NCBI GenBank assembly: GCA_905250125.1
Contig: CAJNOL010000085.1
Location: 38,021 to 102,020, forward strand
DNA from: Rotaria sordida
Lineage: Eukaryota; Rotifera; Eurotatoria; Philodinida; Philodinidae
Length of the DNA: 64,000 nt
Direction: 5' to 3'
The position numbers and the translations under genes are program-made. Under the pieces are notes generated by a model. That model had not been told where the DNA came from, made no database searches, and saw nothing but the letters and a program-made list of their open reading frames with translations. The number at the start of each line of letters is the position of its first letter. The stretch's first letter is position 1. This document shows positions 1-12,481 of the stretch, piece after piece.

Positions 1-3000
1 ATGTCGCCATGTAAGCACTGTAGTATTATCCATATTTGTAATTGCAGTTTTTTTCCCTACATCTCTTCCTTCATTATATATGATAACTCCAAAAATAACA
101 ATAAATGTACCTGCACCGCTCAAGAATGTCACCGGATTATGAAATATAATAATTGATATCCATATTAACAATGCTCGTTTAATAGTATTTGCAACACTAA
201 TTAAAAAAGCAAATTAATTATAAGCACAAAAAAAAAAATAAGTAAATTATGTATCTTTTTTTTTCTTACCTATGTGTTATTGGCGATATATAAGCCATAA
301 TAGCAAAAGCAGCTACTGATTGTATATGATAAACAAATCCATTGAAGATATATAAAAAAACTAATGTTTTAGAAGTTAATTTTAATGCTAATGGAATATT
401 AACATAATAAACAAGTAAAGGTAATTGAAAAATACATGCTAGAAGACTTGCCCAGAATTGTAATTCAGTAGCTGAATAACGATAATGTTCACCACTAATT
501 AATATTTTTGAATAAACGTTTTGTAAACTAAAATAAAAACATTCTATTAACACAATGATTGTGAAATAAAAAATATGAAACATAAATGAATTTCTATCAT
601 TAATAAAACGAAATATTTAACAAATCGATTGAAGCCAATACTGTATATAGATCAATTGCTTTTAAATTCAGACTCTATGGATAATCTCAGGTCGAAATAC
701 TGTCATTCGATTTATTGGTATATATCATACAAGAGGCTAAAATTCTAGTAAAATGCCTATAACTCTGGACAGATGGCTTAATGAGGGACTTTATCCTTTT
801 GAGATTTTTTATATCTTACTGGAATCTATCTTAGACACCGAGTCCAAGTTCTAAAGCGATTAACTAGTTGAAAATGCTCAATCAATATTATTCTAGAGCT
901 TTTCTTAGTTTATCTATAAACTTATGGTTTTCTCTTTTCGTAGTTTAGAAAAATAAACAATTAAACTTCATTCTCAAGACATTGTTTGTTACCATTAGAG
1001 ATGTATCGGATCACGGGAAAGGAAACTTTCCAATATTGAGACTTCGAGAAAAAAGTGGTCTCAATCAGAATTGAAGATTATAGTTAAATATTCTACGGTT
1101 TTAGAGTATCCGCTCTTCCTTTTGTGACCCAATATTGTTTTTTTGTGGCCATTACACTATCTATTGAGTACAGTTTAATATCCAAAAATTGTCTCTAAGC
1201 GTTAAAAAAATTCGAGAAATTAGCGAAAACTAAACATTATTACGCGTTGTTCTCAAATTGACTTTTTCTTGAAAAGAAAAGTGCATAAACATCTCTATTT
1301 CTCCAGTCTAGTACATCTGATCAAGTTGAAACTTTTGTCACATATACTAGACACTGTTTGGGATGGGTATCGTTTTTTTCGTTTAAAAACAATATTGTTC
1401 TGGTGATTTTTAATAGTTCTTACGAAAATAAGCTCTATGAAAAGAAACATGCGTTTTTTAGGGTTGGGATTTTTTTATTTGAAGAACAAAAAGGATACAT
1501 ACTCCAAAGAATGTGTAGTGCCTGGAAAAATATTTTCAACTTGATCGAACATAGTATATCGGAGAAACGGAGACGAAAAGTGGAACCATTGCAATTTTAG
1601 TATCTCATAGAAGACAACATCTGGGAATTGTGAGTTTAAGACAACTTTTGCTCTACTCGTCAAGATCTATCTGCTCGAAGAGTTTCAAATTTTTCTGAAT
1701 ATAATTGAAGCGAAATGAGCCGAAACAGTACTAGTTATCTACTAACGATTGAATCTATCTGTCCTATAACCTTCGTTTTGAGTTCATATTTTGCTCAAAG
1801 ATAGAACTCTTAGTATAGATAAAAATCTTGAAAGAATTCGTGCCATTAGGCTTTTCTCTCGAATTATGGTCGTTTTACTGAACTTTCAGCCTATTACAGG
1901 ATATCACGAGAAAAATCGTAACAAGGAGTTTCGATCTAAAATTCTCTCCAACAATAGCTCTTATGGTATCCTGAAAGTTTCAGCTCAAACGAATGATTTT
2001 TTCTTAAGATATCGTATGCCTAAAAACTGGACTATTTTTGAAGCTATTTTGTGCAAGTAACGTTTCTTTTTTTATAAATGTGTTATCTCAGAAGGAAAAC
2101 ATCCGCTTGAGCTGATACTTTCAGAATATCATAAGAATCATAAGAGCTTTTGCTAAGAAGAATATCGAGTAGAAATTTCTTGTTGTGATTTTTCTCTTGA
2201 TATCCTACAATAGACTGAAAGTTCCGTAAAATAGCCATAACTCGAAAAAAAGGACCTAATAGCACGAATTCTTTAACAATTTTTATCTGCATTATGAATC
2301 CTACCTATGGACTCAAGCGGAGATTATCAGTCGGACGGGTTCCCTTATAAATAGAAAAAAAAACGAGTATGGAAAAGTTTTTTCTAGAGCGGGACCCGAT
2401 TGGATTTGCCGAGAACATAACTAGGACCAATAACACTTGATTCCATATATCTCTAGTCTAGACATCGGTGTGACCAATATTTTTTGGTCAAGGTTACGGT
2501 CACGGTAGTCACATTAGTCTCTATCGGAACGGCTATTTTCTATTTCTCAAAATAGCATATCCTTCTGCGCCAATAGAAGATCCCCACTGGAGAAAATATG
2601 TACGAGATCTAAGGGAACCCCCTCAGAAAATCCAAGTTTTCGCAGACAAATCGAAGTCGAGATCTTATCATAGAAAGATGTATCGAAGTCTCCTCTTTCA
2701 GAATATCTATGACTTATCGCAAAATGAATTGATTTAACAGACTTATCGTCTAAAACTTGGCTTCTACTATCATATTTTTCGAGAAATTTTTACGGTTTTT
2801 TAGACTGCTTTCTCTTTGAATCAGCATTTCGCAAAGTTCGCTTTTTTATATTAATCACTATGAAACTCTTAACACTTAAGATTAAGATTACATATTTATA
2901 GCCTGTCCTGAATACTGATATATAATTCATATGTGTTTCGCAAAAATCGATTTCTAAAACTTATTTCTCAAAATCAGTTTTTTCCGAGCATACCGTTTAC

Positions 3001-5240
3001 GCGGGCATGGGTTTTTTTAACAACGACTCAATAGGAAAATGATAATTTTTTTATTGTATAGAAGACAGTTAAGGCTAGATCCTCACAGAGCCCGATTTTT
3101 GAATTTCGCTATTGGTAAAATAAAAAACCTACGTATTTCATTTTTATCAGCGAGTTTTTTGACCATGAATTCGAGAATTTTTCAGAAAAGATTTTTTAAA
3201 GAACAAACAAAGGAAATTTCAAAAACTGGGCTCTGTGAGAATCTAACTCCAAGGGTATTCTGCAACTTAAAAGCCGCTCCGACATGTTAACTCGTATCCT
3301 GACTGCGAAAATCTTGCCTGTGTACAGGATATTTTTGTCTAATAAATTGACTATAACTCGTTAGTATATTGAAAATTTGAGGGGAATATTTCACCCATAA
3401 TCTATCCTAGTCTAGACTAATATGCTCCGAAAATTTGGTTGAAATCGGACGAAAAATAACAAAGTTGGTTTCTGAGGAGCTCCTTAATATAAGACCTCAT
3501 TCAACTGATTAATTTTTCGAAAAATGACAACTTCATTTACTGAGTTCACACCGTAATATGCTTAGTTTTCAGAATTTTGAGCTAAAAACCTTAACTGAGT
3601 GTTTTCAACGTTTTATTGGGGCTTTCAAAATCCTAGAAATTCCTTCTCAAAGTCTCAAAATCGCTTTGCCTTTCTGAAGAACCTTTTTAGTTAAAAACTG
3701 TAAAAGCAAAAGAGACACAATAGAAGATCCTCTAAAAAACTTTTGCGGTTAAACACAATAGAAAACATTGGATCTTCTCGTGTAGAAGAGCGAGAGGTAA
3801 TATAACAGATAAACGAGCAAGATTAGGTATGAAAAAAATTGATCGATTTATATTTTTGAGAAAAAGTCTTAAAGTTCTTGAAATTTTATTTGACCAAAGT
3901 CTGCATAGAAATGAGCGAAATCAGAACAAATAGAAAAATGATCAATCATCAAGTAGGTCATCTGATACAAGTTAAAAGAGTCAACAATATATGAAAATAA
4001 CATTATTTTTGTTCAAGGAGACGATAATATTTTTTAATGGTACATTTTTTTCTAAAGTATTTCTATACAAATAATTTAAAATATATTAATATTGGGTATT
4101 ATTTTTTCTGATATTGTGATTGTATTGATTCTATTTCTTCGTTTTGAGTTATCTCAATTAGAAAAGGATATTGATACATATTAAAAGAATACTAAATATA
4201 ATATTTAATTCTCTGACGAAGTTTGAAAATAGTTGTCATAGAGCTATACTGAAAATATATGGTGACTGGCCGTGACCAGGTTTTGATCACGGTCACGACC
4301 TTTTTTCAAAAAAAGGTCACGATCGTGATTCACGGCGATCACGTCGATGTCTACTCCAGTCACAATCTATAATAAATTACGTCTGCAGTGTCCTATTACA
4401 ATTTATGAGAGAAAGATTTCATAATCTGGCCTTATATTTCAACACTTCTTGTTTTTAATTTATATTTGATAAAATTCAAAAATAATATCTTACCAATCAA
4501 ATATATTTGTGCCTAATGCACATAAAAATCCAAATAAATTAAAACTTAATTCAAATGAACTACATAAACAAAGACCAAGTGTTATTGGTACCATTGAAAA
4601 TTTTGTCCAATTACCTAAAATAAAAAATATTTTACATTTTATATTTAATAAATATTGAAACAAAAAAAGTATTCTTTACTTGTTTTTTCTCCAAGTATAA
4701 TTCGACTTATAATAACAGTAAATAATGGTGAAGATGATTTGATTGTTGCTACAAATGATACAGCTATATATTTCAATGCAACTAAACCTAACATAACAGT
4801 CACAGAACGAAATGCACCAATAAACATCATATCACGAAATATATTTTTCATAATAATTGGATTTTTATCTAATTGATTATGAAATTTATTTATAAATTGT
4901 ATTTGAATATAACCACTTATTACAGATATAACAAGTTGATTTGCACCTTTATTCAAAAATAAACAAATAAACAAATAAAAGAAATTTTAATTAAAAGAAA
5001 AAAAAAATAATATTTTTATTTTTCTATTTCAATACCTAATGAAAAAGCATCACCATCTAAATGACTTAATATATATTTATTTGAAAATATTGTTGCAGCT
5101 GATGAAATATACCAAACAATAAGTAATATTATTGCCATTGAATGATATAAACCACGTGGAACTTCAAGTACAAATCGTTCTGGTGAAAGTAAAACATTTG
5201 CTCGATTTGGGACAACTTCAGATAAACTTGTTAATGACAT
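1..5240 (-). CDS. SLC35E2: SLC35E2-like nucleotide-sugar/triose-phosphate family transporter (C-terminus beyond window)
   Basis: Multi-pass membrane transporter of the TPT/SLC35E family, expected in the Golgi/ER membrane; its substrate is not established. Five exons fit in phase: 5036-5240, 4680-4946, 4494-4614, 270-527 and 1-196, the last open at the window edge (about 349 residues seen, human SLC35E2B about 405). Family hallmarks include the FSNKYILSHLDGDAFSLGAN segment in exon 1, LGEKTSNW at the exon 2/3 junction, LQNVYSK.LISGEHYRYSA.ELQF in exon 4, and YISPITHSVANTIKRA across exons 4/5, where the histidine codon is followed by a codon split by the intron. Introns are 60-90 bp except intron 3 (528-4493, about 4 kb), which holds inverted repeats. 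The start at 5240 gives a complete first transmembrane region. Identification as SLC35E2 rather than SLC35E1 rests on remembered human sequence and is fairly secure. Confidence 0.88.
1765..2330. repeat. Imperfect inverted repeat (foldback), centre near 2047
   Basis: The left arm (about 1765-2040) and right arm (about 2070-2330) are imperfect reverse complements. For example, GAAAGTTTCAGCTCAA at 1973 pairs with TTGAGCTGATACTTTC ending at 2122, and AAAGAATTCGTGCCATTAGG at about 1832 pairs with CCTAATAGCACGAATTCTTT in the right arm. The similar peptides seen on opposite strands in the two arms are a by-product of this symmetry, not genes. Confidence 0.8.
3069..3252. repeat. Inverted repeat, arms about 85 bp
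   Basis: TCCTCACAGAGCCC at 3080 is mirrored by GGGCTCTGTGAGA ending at 3240. The arms continue inward as AT-rich imperfect complements to a centre near 3160. It lies in the giant intron of the SLC35E2-like gene. Confidence 0.75.
4285..4330. repeat. Short hairpin
   Basis: GGTCACGACCTTTTTT followed closely by AAAAAAAGGTCACGATC makes a near-perfect stem of about 20 bp with almost no loop. It sits in a patch rich in TCACGG/CGTGA words that is also present near 2490. Confidence 0.7.
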
Positions 5241-7170
5241 TTCTTAGATTAATTTAATAGGAAAAACTATATTCATATTTCATTAAGTGTTTACAGGAAA
5301 AATTAAAGAATTTTTATCAATAATTGATACAAAACCGAAGATTATGAATACAAACAGTGTTTATTTAATATTGATTTGTAGTCTATACCAAATGTAATAT
5401 GAATATATTGTTTCGCATTCTAAAGACCACCTTTGGTTTGTTGTTTTTTCTATGCTATTACCACGATTATTTATTTGTTAGATAATCACCAATCATATTC
5501 GTGCCGCTCTTTTCTATGTAGATAGCTATTTTAAATATAATTCATATGAATTTTTCGTGAGTATTGTTAGATTTTATTCAATGACAGTCTTGTACAAAAA
5601 TTACTCATTGCTAACAAAAAAAAACAAGTACATGATTATAGCTTTCAGAATTATCTTATTTTAATGCAGATGTTCACTGTTCTTCTTTGTGAAATTCACC
5701 TATATTTTCGAATATAAGTTTAAATCGAGCTTTGCAAGACTCTTTCCTTAGGCCTTAGTAGCGCTGGAGGCGAGAGGAGAAAAGTCAGAGATCATTGGAT
5801 ATGTTTTCCTAGCAATGAGAAAAGGCGCATGAGTCATAGCAGTGTTAAAGACCATTCTGAAACTTTTTAGAATCCTCTACAGCACTCTATGAACCTAAGA
5901 TTCCTACCATAGATTCTAACTAGTCTAACTATTGTGGATTTTGGTATTTAATGCAGCAAAACGATCTTATCGTAGGTATAAATCAATAGGGCGGTGATTT
6001 TTATTAGTCTAGCAGAATCAGAATAGAACGGACATAGAAAAGTATGAACTTTGGCGGTTGAACCGACGAAATGAAAAATAAAAATATATTTGCCATGTCC
6101 TAAGATATGTATCATGTATATTACCATTAGCAGAAAAAAAGTTATGTATTGGAGATGTATCTGGTAATACATATAAGATGTTTTTAACATAACGATATTA
6201 AATGAATCAAGTAAATTAGAAGAATAGTAATTCTAAATGCAAACATTTTCGAAATGATAAAATTTGAGAACGCACATATTAAATATAAAAATTCTTATAA
6301 TTTTGATTTATTCATTGAATTGAATTTTTTTTTTAAATTAATTATTTTAACTCATCTGACAATATACCATATATTTATAACAATCAGAGTCACCTCAGCA
6401 AGTTTCGCTTTTAATTTGAATTTATGTAGTTAATCATTTATTAAATGATGAGTTCCTAAAAGATTGACATGGATAGTTTTAGATAGCGTTACCAAACCAT
6501 TTAATTTATCCAGAAGAATCCTAATTCTTGATTCTTTTTCCTGATGAAAAAATCTCCTGGTGTCAGGAGTTGTTTCCAAAGATTTTCTCCTTGTTTCTTC
6601 TGTTTTGTTTTCATCTCGACTTTTAGCACTTATCTTCTTAACCGTGAGCGTGTGTCTCATTTACAAAAATTTGTTTAATTTGCTTTTTCTATACCTATCT
6701 CAAATGCCTTTTGTGAATCTATTTTTAGTCACATAAAATTTTTGTGCTATAATAGTTAAAACAAAATAAAATATGATCTTGTTGACGCTAAATTTAAAAA
6801 AATAATAAGTACTTACAGATTCATTATTGGATCTATCAAGGATCTAATGTAGAAACATTAAAGATTTTAGCTAGAGTTACAGCAACGTAACGAGAATGTG
6901 AGAGAAAACTTGCAAACATCATAGAAGTGAAGTGAAATGTGACACAGTGTATCAAACCATGCTGTAAATAATTAATTTTTTCATTCGTTCGTTGCCTTGT
7001 AAAACTAAAAAAAATCACAGACAGAAGATAGGTATAAAACACTCAAGTGAAATGAAAAGGAAAAAACCAACTTCGATGACAACAACCATCGAAAACAAAT
7101 AGAAACATCTAGAAAGAAAAACACGCGACATACTATGTAAATTCAAGTCATTTTATTTTATTTTCTCTCA
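5241..7170. other. Intergenic region
   Basis: About 1.9 kb between the divergent transporter and the ART-TPR pseudogene. It contains AT-rich sequence with short chance reading frames only. The longest (6430-6660, minus) encodes 76 residues rich in K/R/E with no family I recognise. The transporter promoter should lie just above 5240. Confidence 0.5.
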
Positions 7171-8859
7171 TTGATAAAACAACACGCACACCATGGACAC
7201 AAAAAAATATCGACAGCAACAACAGATGCTTCCACTGCTGGCACGAAAACTGAATATACGAGTCTAAAGCCACGATGGCCTCCTTGTGCTCGTATGTTTC
7301 AGAATTTCATACTGATGTGGCTTAATGCCAATATCGATGATATAAACAACGACAATTACATCGATGCCATCAATGTGTTAAAAGAAGTGATGAACAGAAT
7401 ATATCTATTCACTAATGTGTACGAATGCATCGATTTGATAACCGATATTCAAGAAAAAAAATAATTTCTAATCGTTTCTGGTGCATTGAAGCAAACAACT
7501 GTTCATATCTCCCATGACATTCCACAAATCAGTACAATTTATATTTGGAGTGAGAACTATGCTCAGCATGAAGGTTGGACCAAACAATGGCCACAAACAA
7601 ACGGCATAGTTACAGATATTGCCTCAATCTGTAAAAAAGTTTAATAAGCCGCATATAGATATGATCAAAATTTGGTCATCATTAGTTTTGTTACCGCTTA
7701 TAGTGAAAATCACAGACAAAATCTACATCAATTAGATCAATAGTTTATGTACACATAAATATTAAAAGAAATTTTTTTAATCATTGAGTTCCAAAAAAAA
7801 AAACGTTTCGATGAATTTATTTCGTATTGTCGTCAACTTTTTGAGGATGGTGCTAACGAACTGAAAACTGTCGACAAGCTCGAACAAGAATACCATATGC
7901 ATCTCCCAATTTGGTGGTATATCAATCAATGTTTTTCGTTTTCGATGCTCAATCGATCATTACGAATGATGGAGGTTAATCTCATAATTAGCATGGGATT
8001 TTTTTGTTCAAGATCTTCACAGCAATATCGCTGAGCTTCATGCTCAATAGTTCTTTGGATGTTCGTCTTCAAACTCACTTACTGTTTATCGCAGTCAAAG
8101 ATTATCACAAACGAATTTTGATAAATTAGTCAAGACACCAGGTGGACTTCTATCATTTAACAATTCTTTTTGTCGAGAAGTATCTCTTGCTTTTGCTCAC
8201 GGTAATATAAGTGATCGCAATCTGATAAGTGTTCTCTTTGAAAAAACTACCAATCCATCAATATCGACTACTGCTTTCGTAAACATCGATGACGTCAGTT
8301 ATTTCAAAGGAGAAGAGGAAATTCTTTTCTCTATGGATTCTATCGTTTGCATTAGACTAACGAAACCAATCGATGAAGATAATCATCTTTGCCAAGTCGA
8401 TTTAACGTTGACCAGTGACAACGATGGAAAACTCTATGCATCTACTGAACAGATGCGCTCGCTAATTAAACTTGCGCAGTTCAACAAACCCAAAGACGTG
8501 CATGAAATCTTGCTTAATCAAACAATGACTGATCAGGAAAAGCATCAATCTACCGTTTGCTCGGTGTCGTCAAAGAGAACCAAAGTGACTACTCAAATGC
8601 CATTGCCTGTTATAAACAATCGATTGAAATCAAACAGAAAATTCGCTCACCAGTGAATTCCACTTTGGCTGCTTCTTACAGTGATATTTGTTCTGCCCAT
8701 GACGAGATGGGTCACTATTCGAATGTACAATTCATCACATCAAAAAGCACTGGAAATTCACCAAAAAACTCTTCCTCCAAATCATCCTGTTTGACTACTT
8801 GTTACGACAACGTTGATTCGTTGTATAACAACATGCGTGACTATTCGAATGTACTTTAA
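7171..8859 (+). pseudogene. Decayed arginine ADP-ribosyltransferase (ART) - TPR protein
   Basis: Remnant of a large family that I recall from bdelloid rotifers: an N-terminal region, an R-S-E type mono-ADP-ribosyltransferase domain, then tetratricopeptide repeats. Pieces in different frames align in order. FILMWLNANIDD lies near 7305. The frame then slips near 7462 to give LIVSGALKQTTVHIS, which ends at a stop near 7641. FEDGANELKTVDKLE lies near 7840. From about 8075 to 8651 an ART piece carries the motif arginine (VYRSQR), a damaged S-x-S region (LSFNNSFCREVSLAFA) and an E-x-E motif (GEEEILFS). A further frame slip leads into a TPR-like piece (DYSNAIACYKQSIEIKQK, about 8590) ending at 8859. 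At least three frame shifts and several stops rule out an intact product. The intended start cannot be fixed. Confidence 0.8.
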
Positions 8860-11800
8860 CTCTTTGAAGATGTATTGAGTATTTTGCATCGTTCAGTACC
8901 TGAAAATCTTCCTCATCTTGTATAACTATTCTTCGAAATCTCGAATATGTGAAAAAGAAAATATATTACTTCTTTTTGTTTTATTCGAAGGAATAGATGT
9001 AATGAAGAGAAGAGTATTTTCCTTTTGTTCTTATTTGAAGAGATATGCGCAAGCGCAAACAGAGAAACTCTGTCTTATTGAAAGCACAATGGGATGATGC
9101 CTACTGATAAAGTAACCAATACATGTTTAGATGACGAACATCTATTGTCATAAAAAGAGTTTCACGGTATAGTTTGTGTTTTAATAAGGAGAGTTTCTCT
9201 GTATTGAATTATAGAGTCATCTGATAGGCTAAAAAGAAGGAGGAAAGAAAATTTTCTGATTCATGCAACACATTATTCTTTCTGTATCAAGACAACAATA
9301 ATTCAATGCATGTAGAAAAGAAAAAAAGAAGAGAACATAGATCAATAGAATGATTTATTTTTATCTGTAGTTGAAAAACTGTGACATTTTCAACAGAAAG
9401 GGTAATTTAACTATACCTAGAAATAATTCATGCAATTGACTATAGAGAACAATCATGATTGGCTACATAGAAAATGATGACTTTATGTACGATTAGAGAT
9501 GACATTTTTTGGAAGAGCAACTCATAGTTGACCGATTTATTTATTCAAATATAGACGAATATGCCTATCAATTAATTAACGTGAGAAAAAAAGAAAAAAA
9601 AATAATTAAAGGGTAAAAAAAGATCAAATCTTAATCCGCTGGTGGTGTTGACATGAAATGAGAAATTAACGGACGAAGCATGTCACTATGGTCTTTCTAA
9701 ATAGTTTCTATTTCATTATTGTGTGTCGTTCGTTTGAATAGCATTTGTTTGAGAAATAAAATAAAATAAATTCGAATTCGAAAGTTGATATATAAATCTA
9801 TTCAACAATGATCATTGTTGAGAAAAAGTGTAAAAGATAACCATATTGATTTGTTTTTGTTTTTCATGATCAAAATCTTAAGAGTTCAAAATTGTCTTTC
9901 GATTTCTTCTTTTGTCTTTGAAATTAGTTTTTTAAACGGTAGTGAAATTTCATAGTTTTTCTCCTTATCTTTGCACTACTTTCAGAAAAGTTTAAAAATG
10001 ACTTTTTATTTTCTATTAGAACTTTGATACTCTTTACAAACAATATTTCCAATAGATTATCATTTTGAATCTTTATTTTCTGATTTATCTTTTTCTCATA
10101 TCAATTCATCATCAGTCTTTGATTTATTCCATAAAATAATTGTCTACAAGAAAAATTAACAAGGAACATTAATACAAAAAAGAAGGCAAAACACACTTTT
10201 GTACGAGTACACAACATTACAAAAAATAATCATTTGCCTATGACCAACAAAAAAGCAAGCGAAAATGATTTGTTAATATAATATGTCGATATGACACAAG
10301 TATCTATTTTCTTTTTAATAAATATTTTAAACATTAATCTAACCATTCATCATTAAATATTATTAAGTCACTGTTTAATTTTCATTTAATACTCGTATAA
10401 CAATTTTTACATGTCATTATTCATATGATTAATATTACCAGTTTTTAATCAATTGTCTTCAACTATCAGTTAATGGTTCATTATCAACTAAATCACAAAT
10501 ATATAATTAAGTAATAAAATTAGGAAAGTCAATTAAGAAGCATTTGATCTCTCTACATTCATAACTCAGAATTGGTTCTTCATTAAATTCATTTATTGTA
10601 ATGAATATTATACAAATTCTAGCATGATATAATCTGAATGATGTTTCATTAAGATTTGCTTTTTTGATCTTGAATAGTTTGCTAAATCATATATAATTCT
10701 ATTCTTAATTTCTTTTCACATCAAATATAGATATTTGAATATAAGATCATAAAAGATTGTTGCGTGATCATTTTGCATACGAAGCAGATTTTTATGAGTT
10801 TTCATATATTTTAATTGTACAAATAAATCAAGACTATTTTCATGACAGAATAATATTCATCTAATTAAATAGTAAATAAAGTCTTTTTATAGATTTCATT
10901 TTATCATCAAGAAATAGATCGTCCAGCTATTTAGTTATTGAATTATATTCAACTAAATGAATTCAATACTAGAAAAATAAAAGAATATTCTATAATTAGC
11001 TCAACAAAGACTATATTCTTGTCATCTTTAAAAATATAATTTCATACAACAATTTTTATATTAAAACCGTATTCAATTCTTAAGATCAATAGATTTTTAA
11101 AAAAGTCTATTACTAATAATTTTACCAATATTAAGAGATTTGTGACGAATGTATTTGTTTTTCAATTAAACTTGACTCATCAGTAGTATCAAATACTGAT
11201 ACAGTGTTATTCGTCAAGCTAAGTATACAAAAAAAATTGATTAGAACCAGTACAAATTTTATTTGTTGGTTAATCGACAACATGTTTGAATAATTACATC
11301 TTCTTTCAGTATAACGATGATAAACATTTGAGTGACCTTTTGGAATTAGTTGAAACCAACATTTATGAGAAAAATCAAGTTCATTAAGAATATACCGGTA
11401 AATTGCGTGACTAGTTTATGCAGACCTTTGTGAGTTTTTTTTCCTTCTCTTTTTTCTAGGTATAGGCATTAAAAACTGTCATTCTTTGTTACGATGGTCT
11501 CAAGATGCAATAGTCAGAAACTACTCATTCAAAAGCGACAATAAAATCTCATGATCGAATCGATAACATTCATTTTCTGATCTTTACTATGACATTCATT
11601 ATCTTACAGAAAGTAACGCAAAAAGGCAAGTTTTTGTGGATTTTGTTTTTTTTTTGCAAGCTTCGAAACTTTTCGCTTATAGCTACGACAGATGTGAATA
11701 TAGCTGATGATCGATAGTGAATCAAAGCGAAAATCAAGCAATTTATTGATAGTATTCATTAAAATGATGTTCATATCTGTTAATAGAGTTGACTTAGTGA

Positions 11801-12167
11801 TGAATTTCGCAATGGCTACTTCGCAGTTTCTTTCTAACTTTTGATCATCTGATTAGTCGAAATGTAACTTTTCCGATTTGCAACGACAAAAAAATAAGTC
11901 GTAATTTCAGTATAGCATGATTATCTTTTGTAGAAAATTGTATCATATTCTCAATCGTCCAAACGATTATTCTTTTTTTTTTAGAAAATATCGATTTATC
12001 CGTCAATCAACATTGGAAACCGCGTATTGCATTATGCAGTCGAATGAAACGCGAATGCCATCTAGTTATTTCTATATTACTATATAAAATATGAACTATT
12101 AATTCAGATCTGAGCAAAATATTCGAAGTACTCGTATTCAAGTAGCAAATACTCTAAAAGATGCAGG
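8860..12167. other. Gene-poor AT-rich region
   Basis: About 3.3 kb with no convincing gene. From 11300 to 12180 there are short protein-like stretches in shifting frames, such as HLSDLLELVETNIYEKNQVH near 11320 and ALKTVILCYDGLKMQ near 11470, so a very decayed gene is possible. I could not assign a family. Confidence 0.4.
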
Positions 12168-12481
12168 CGGATAAGATCGTTTGTCTGCTTTCAAAATATT
12201 TCAGTTTTTTCCTTGAAATCAATTCAGTGACGACTCCTAATATCATTGTAATGTTTTATTTCGTGATGTCTCTCAATCAAGTTTTCAAATCACACTTGTA
12301 TTCCTAGAAAGATGGTTAAGTTTTTGTTAACATCGTAGAGAACTACAAGTATGATTCGAAAAAATTGATCGAGAAGCATTGCGAAATAAATCTTTGCAAT
12401 GTTATCGGATGTCGTCACTGGATTGATTTCAACATATTAAACATGAAAGATTTTGAGAGCAGGCAAACGGCTTTTATCCAC
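12168..12481. repeat. Imperfect inverted repeat, arms about 140 bp
   Basis: The left arm 12168-12310 and right arm 12345-12481 are reverse complements with scattered mismatches. Paired landmarks are the GTTTGTCTGCTTTCAAAAT segment near 12180 with ATTTTGAGAGCAGGCAAAC near 12450, and AAATCAATTCAGTGACGAC with GTCGTCACTGGATTGATTT. The loop is about 35 bp. This is a foldback or MITE-like element. No transposase is visible. Confidence 0.78.

Larger units (their letters stand above)
528..4493. other. Giant intron of the SLC35E2-like gene, filled with repeats
   Basis: This is the third intron of the transporter. It is about 4 kb, whereas the other introns of the same gene are 60-90 bp. No coding exon is recognisable inside. 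It holds at least three inverted repeats (listed separately) and scattered TCACGG-rich patches near 2490-2515 and 4260-4350. The size and content suggest one or more insertions of foldback-type elements into an originally short intron. Confidence 0.7.

Noticed and set aside
6430-6660. 76-codon minus-strand frame rich in K/R/E
   Set aside because: No recognised family, no splice-linked partner exon, and length compatible with chance. Kept only as a note on the intergenic region.
11300-12180. Protein-like stretches (LLELVETNIYEKN, ALKTVILCYDGLK) that could be exons
   Set aside because: They change frame over short distances with internal stops and no consistent splice sites, and no family was recognised.
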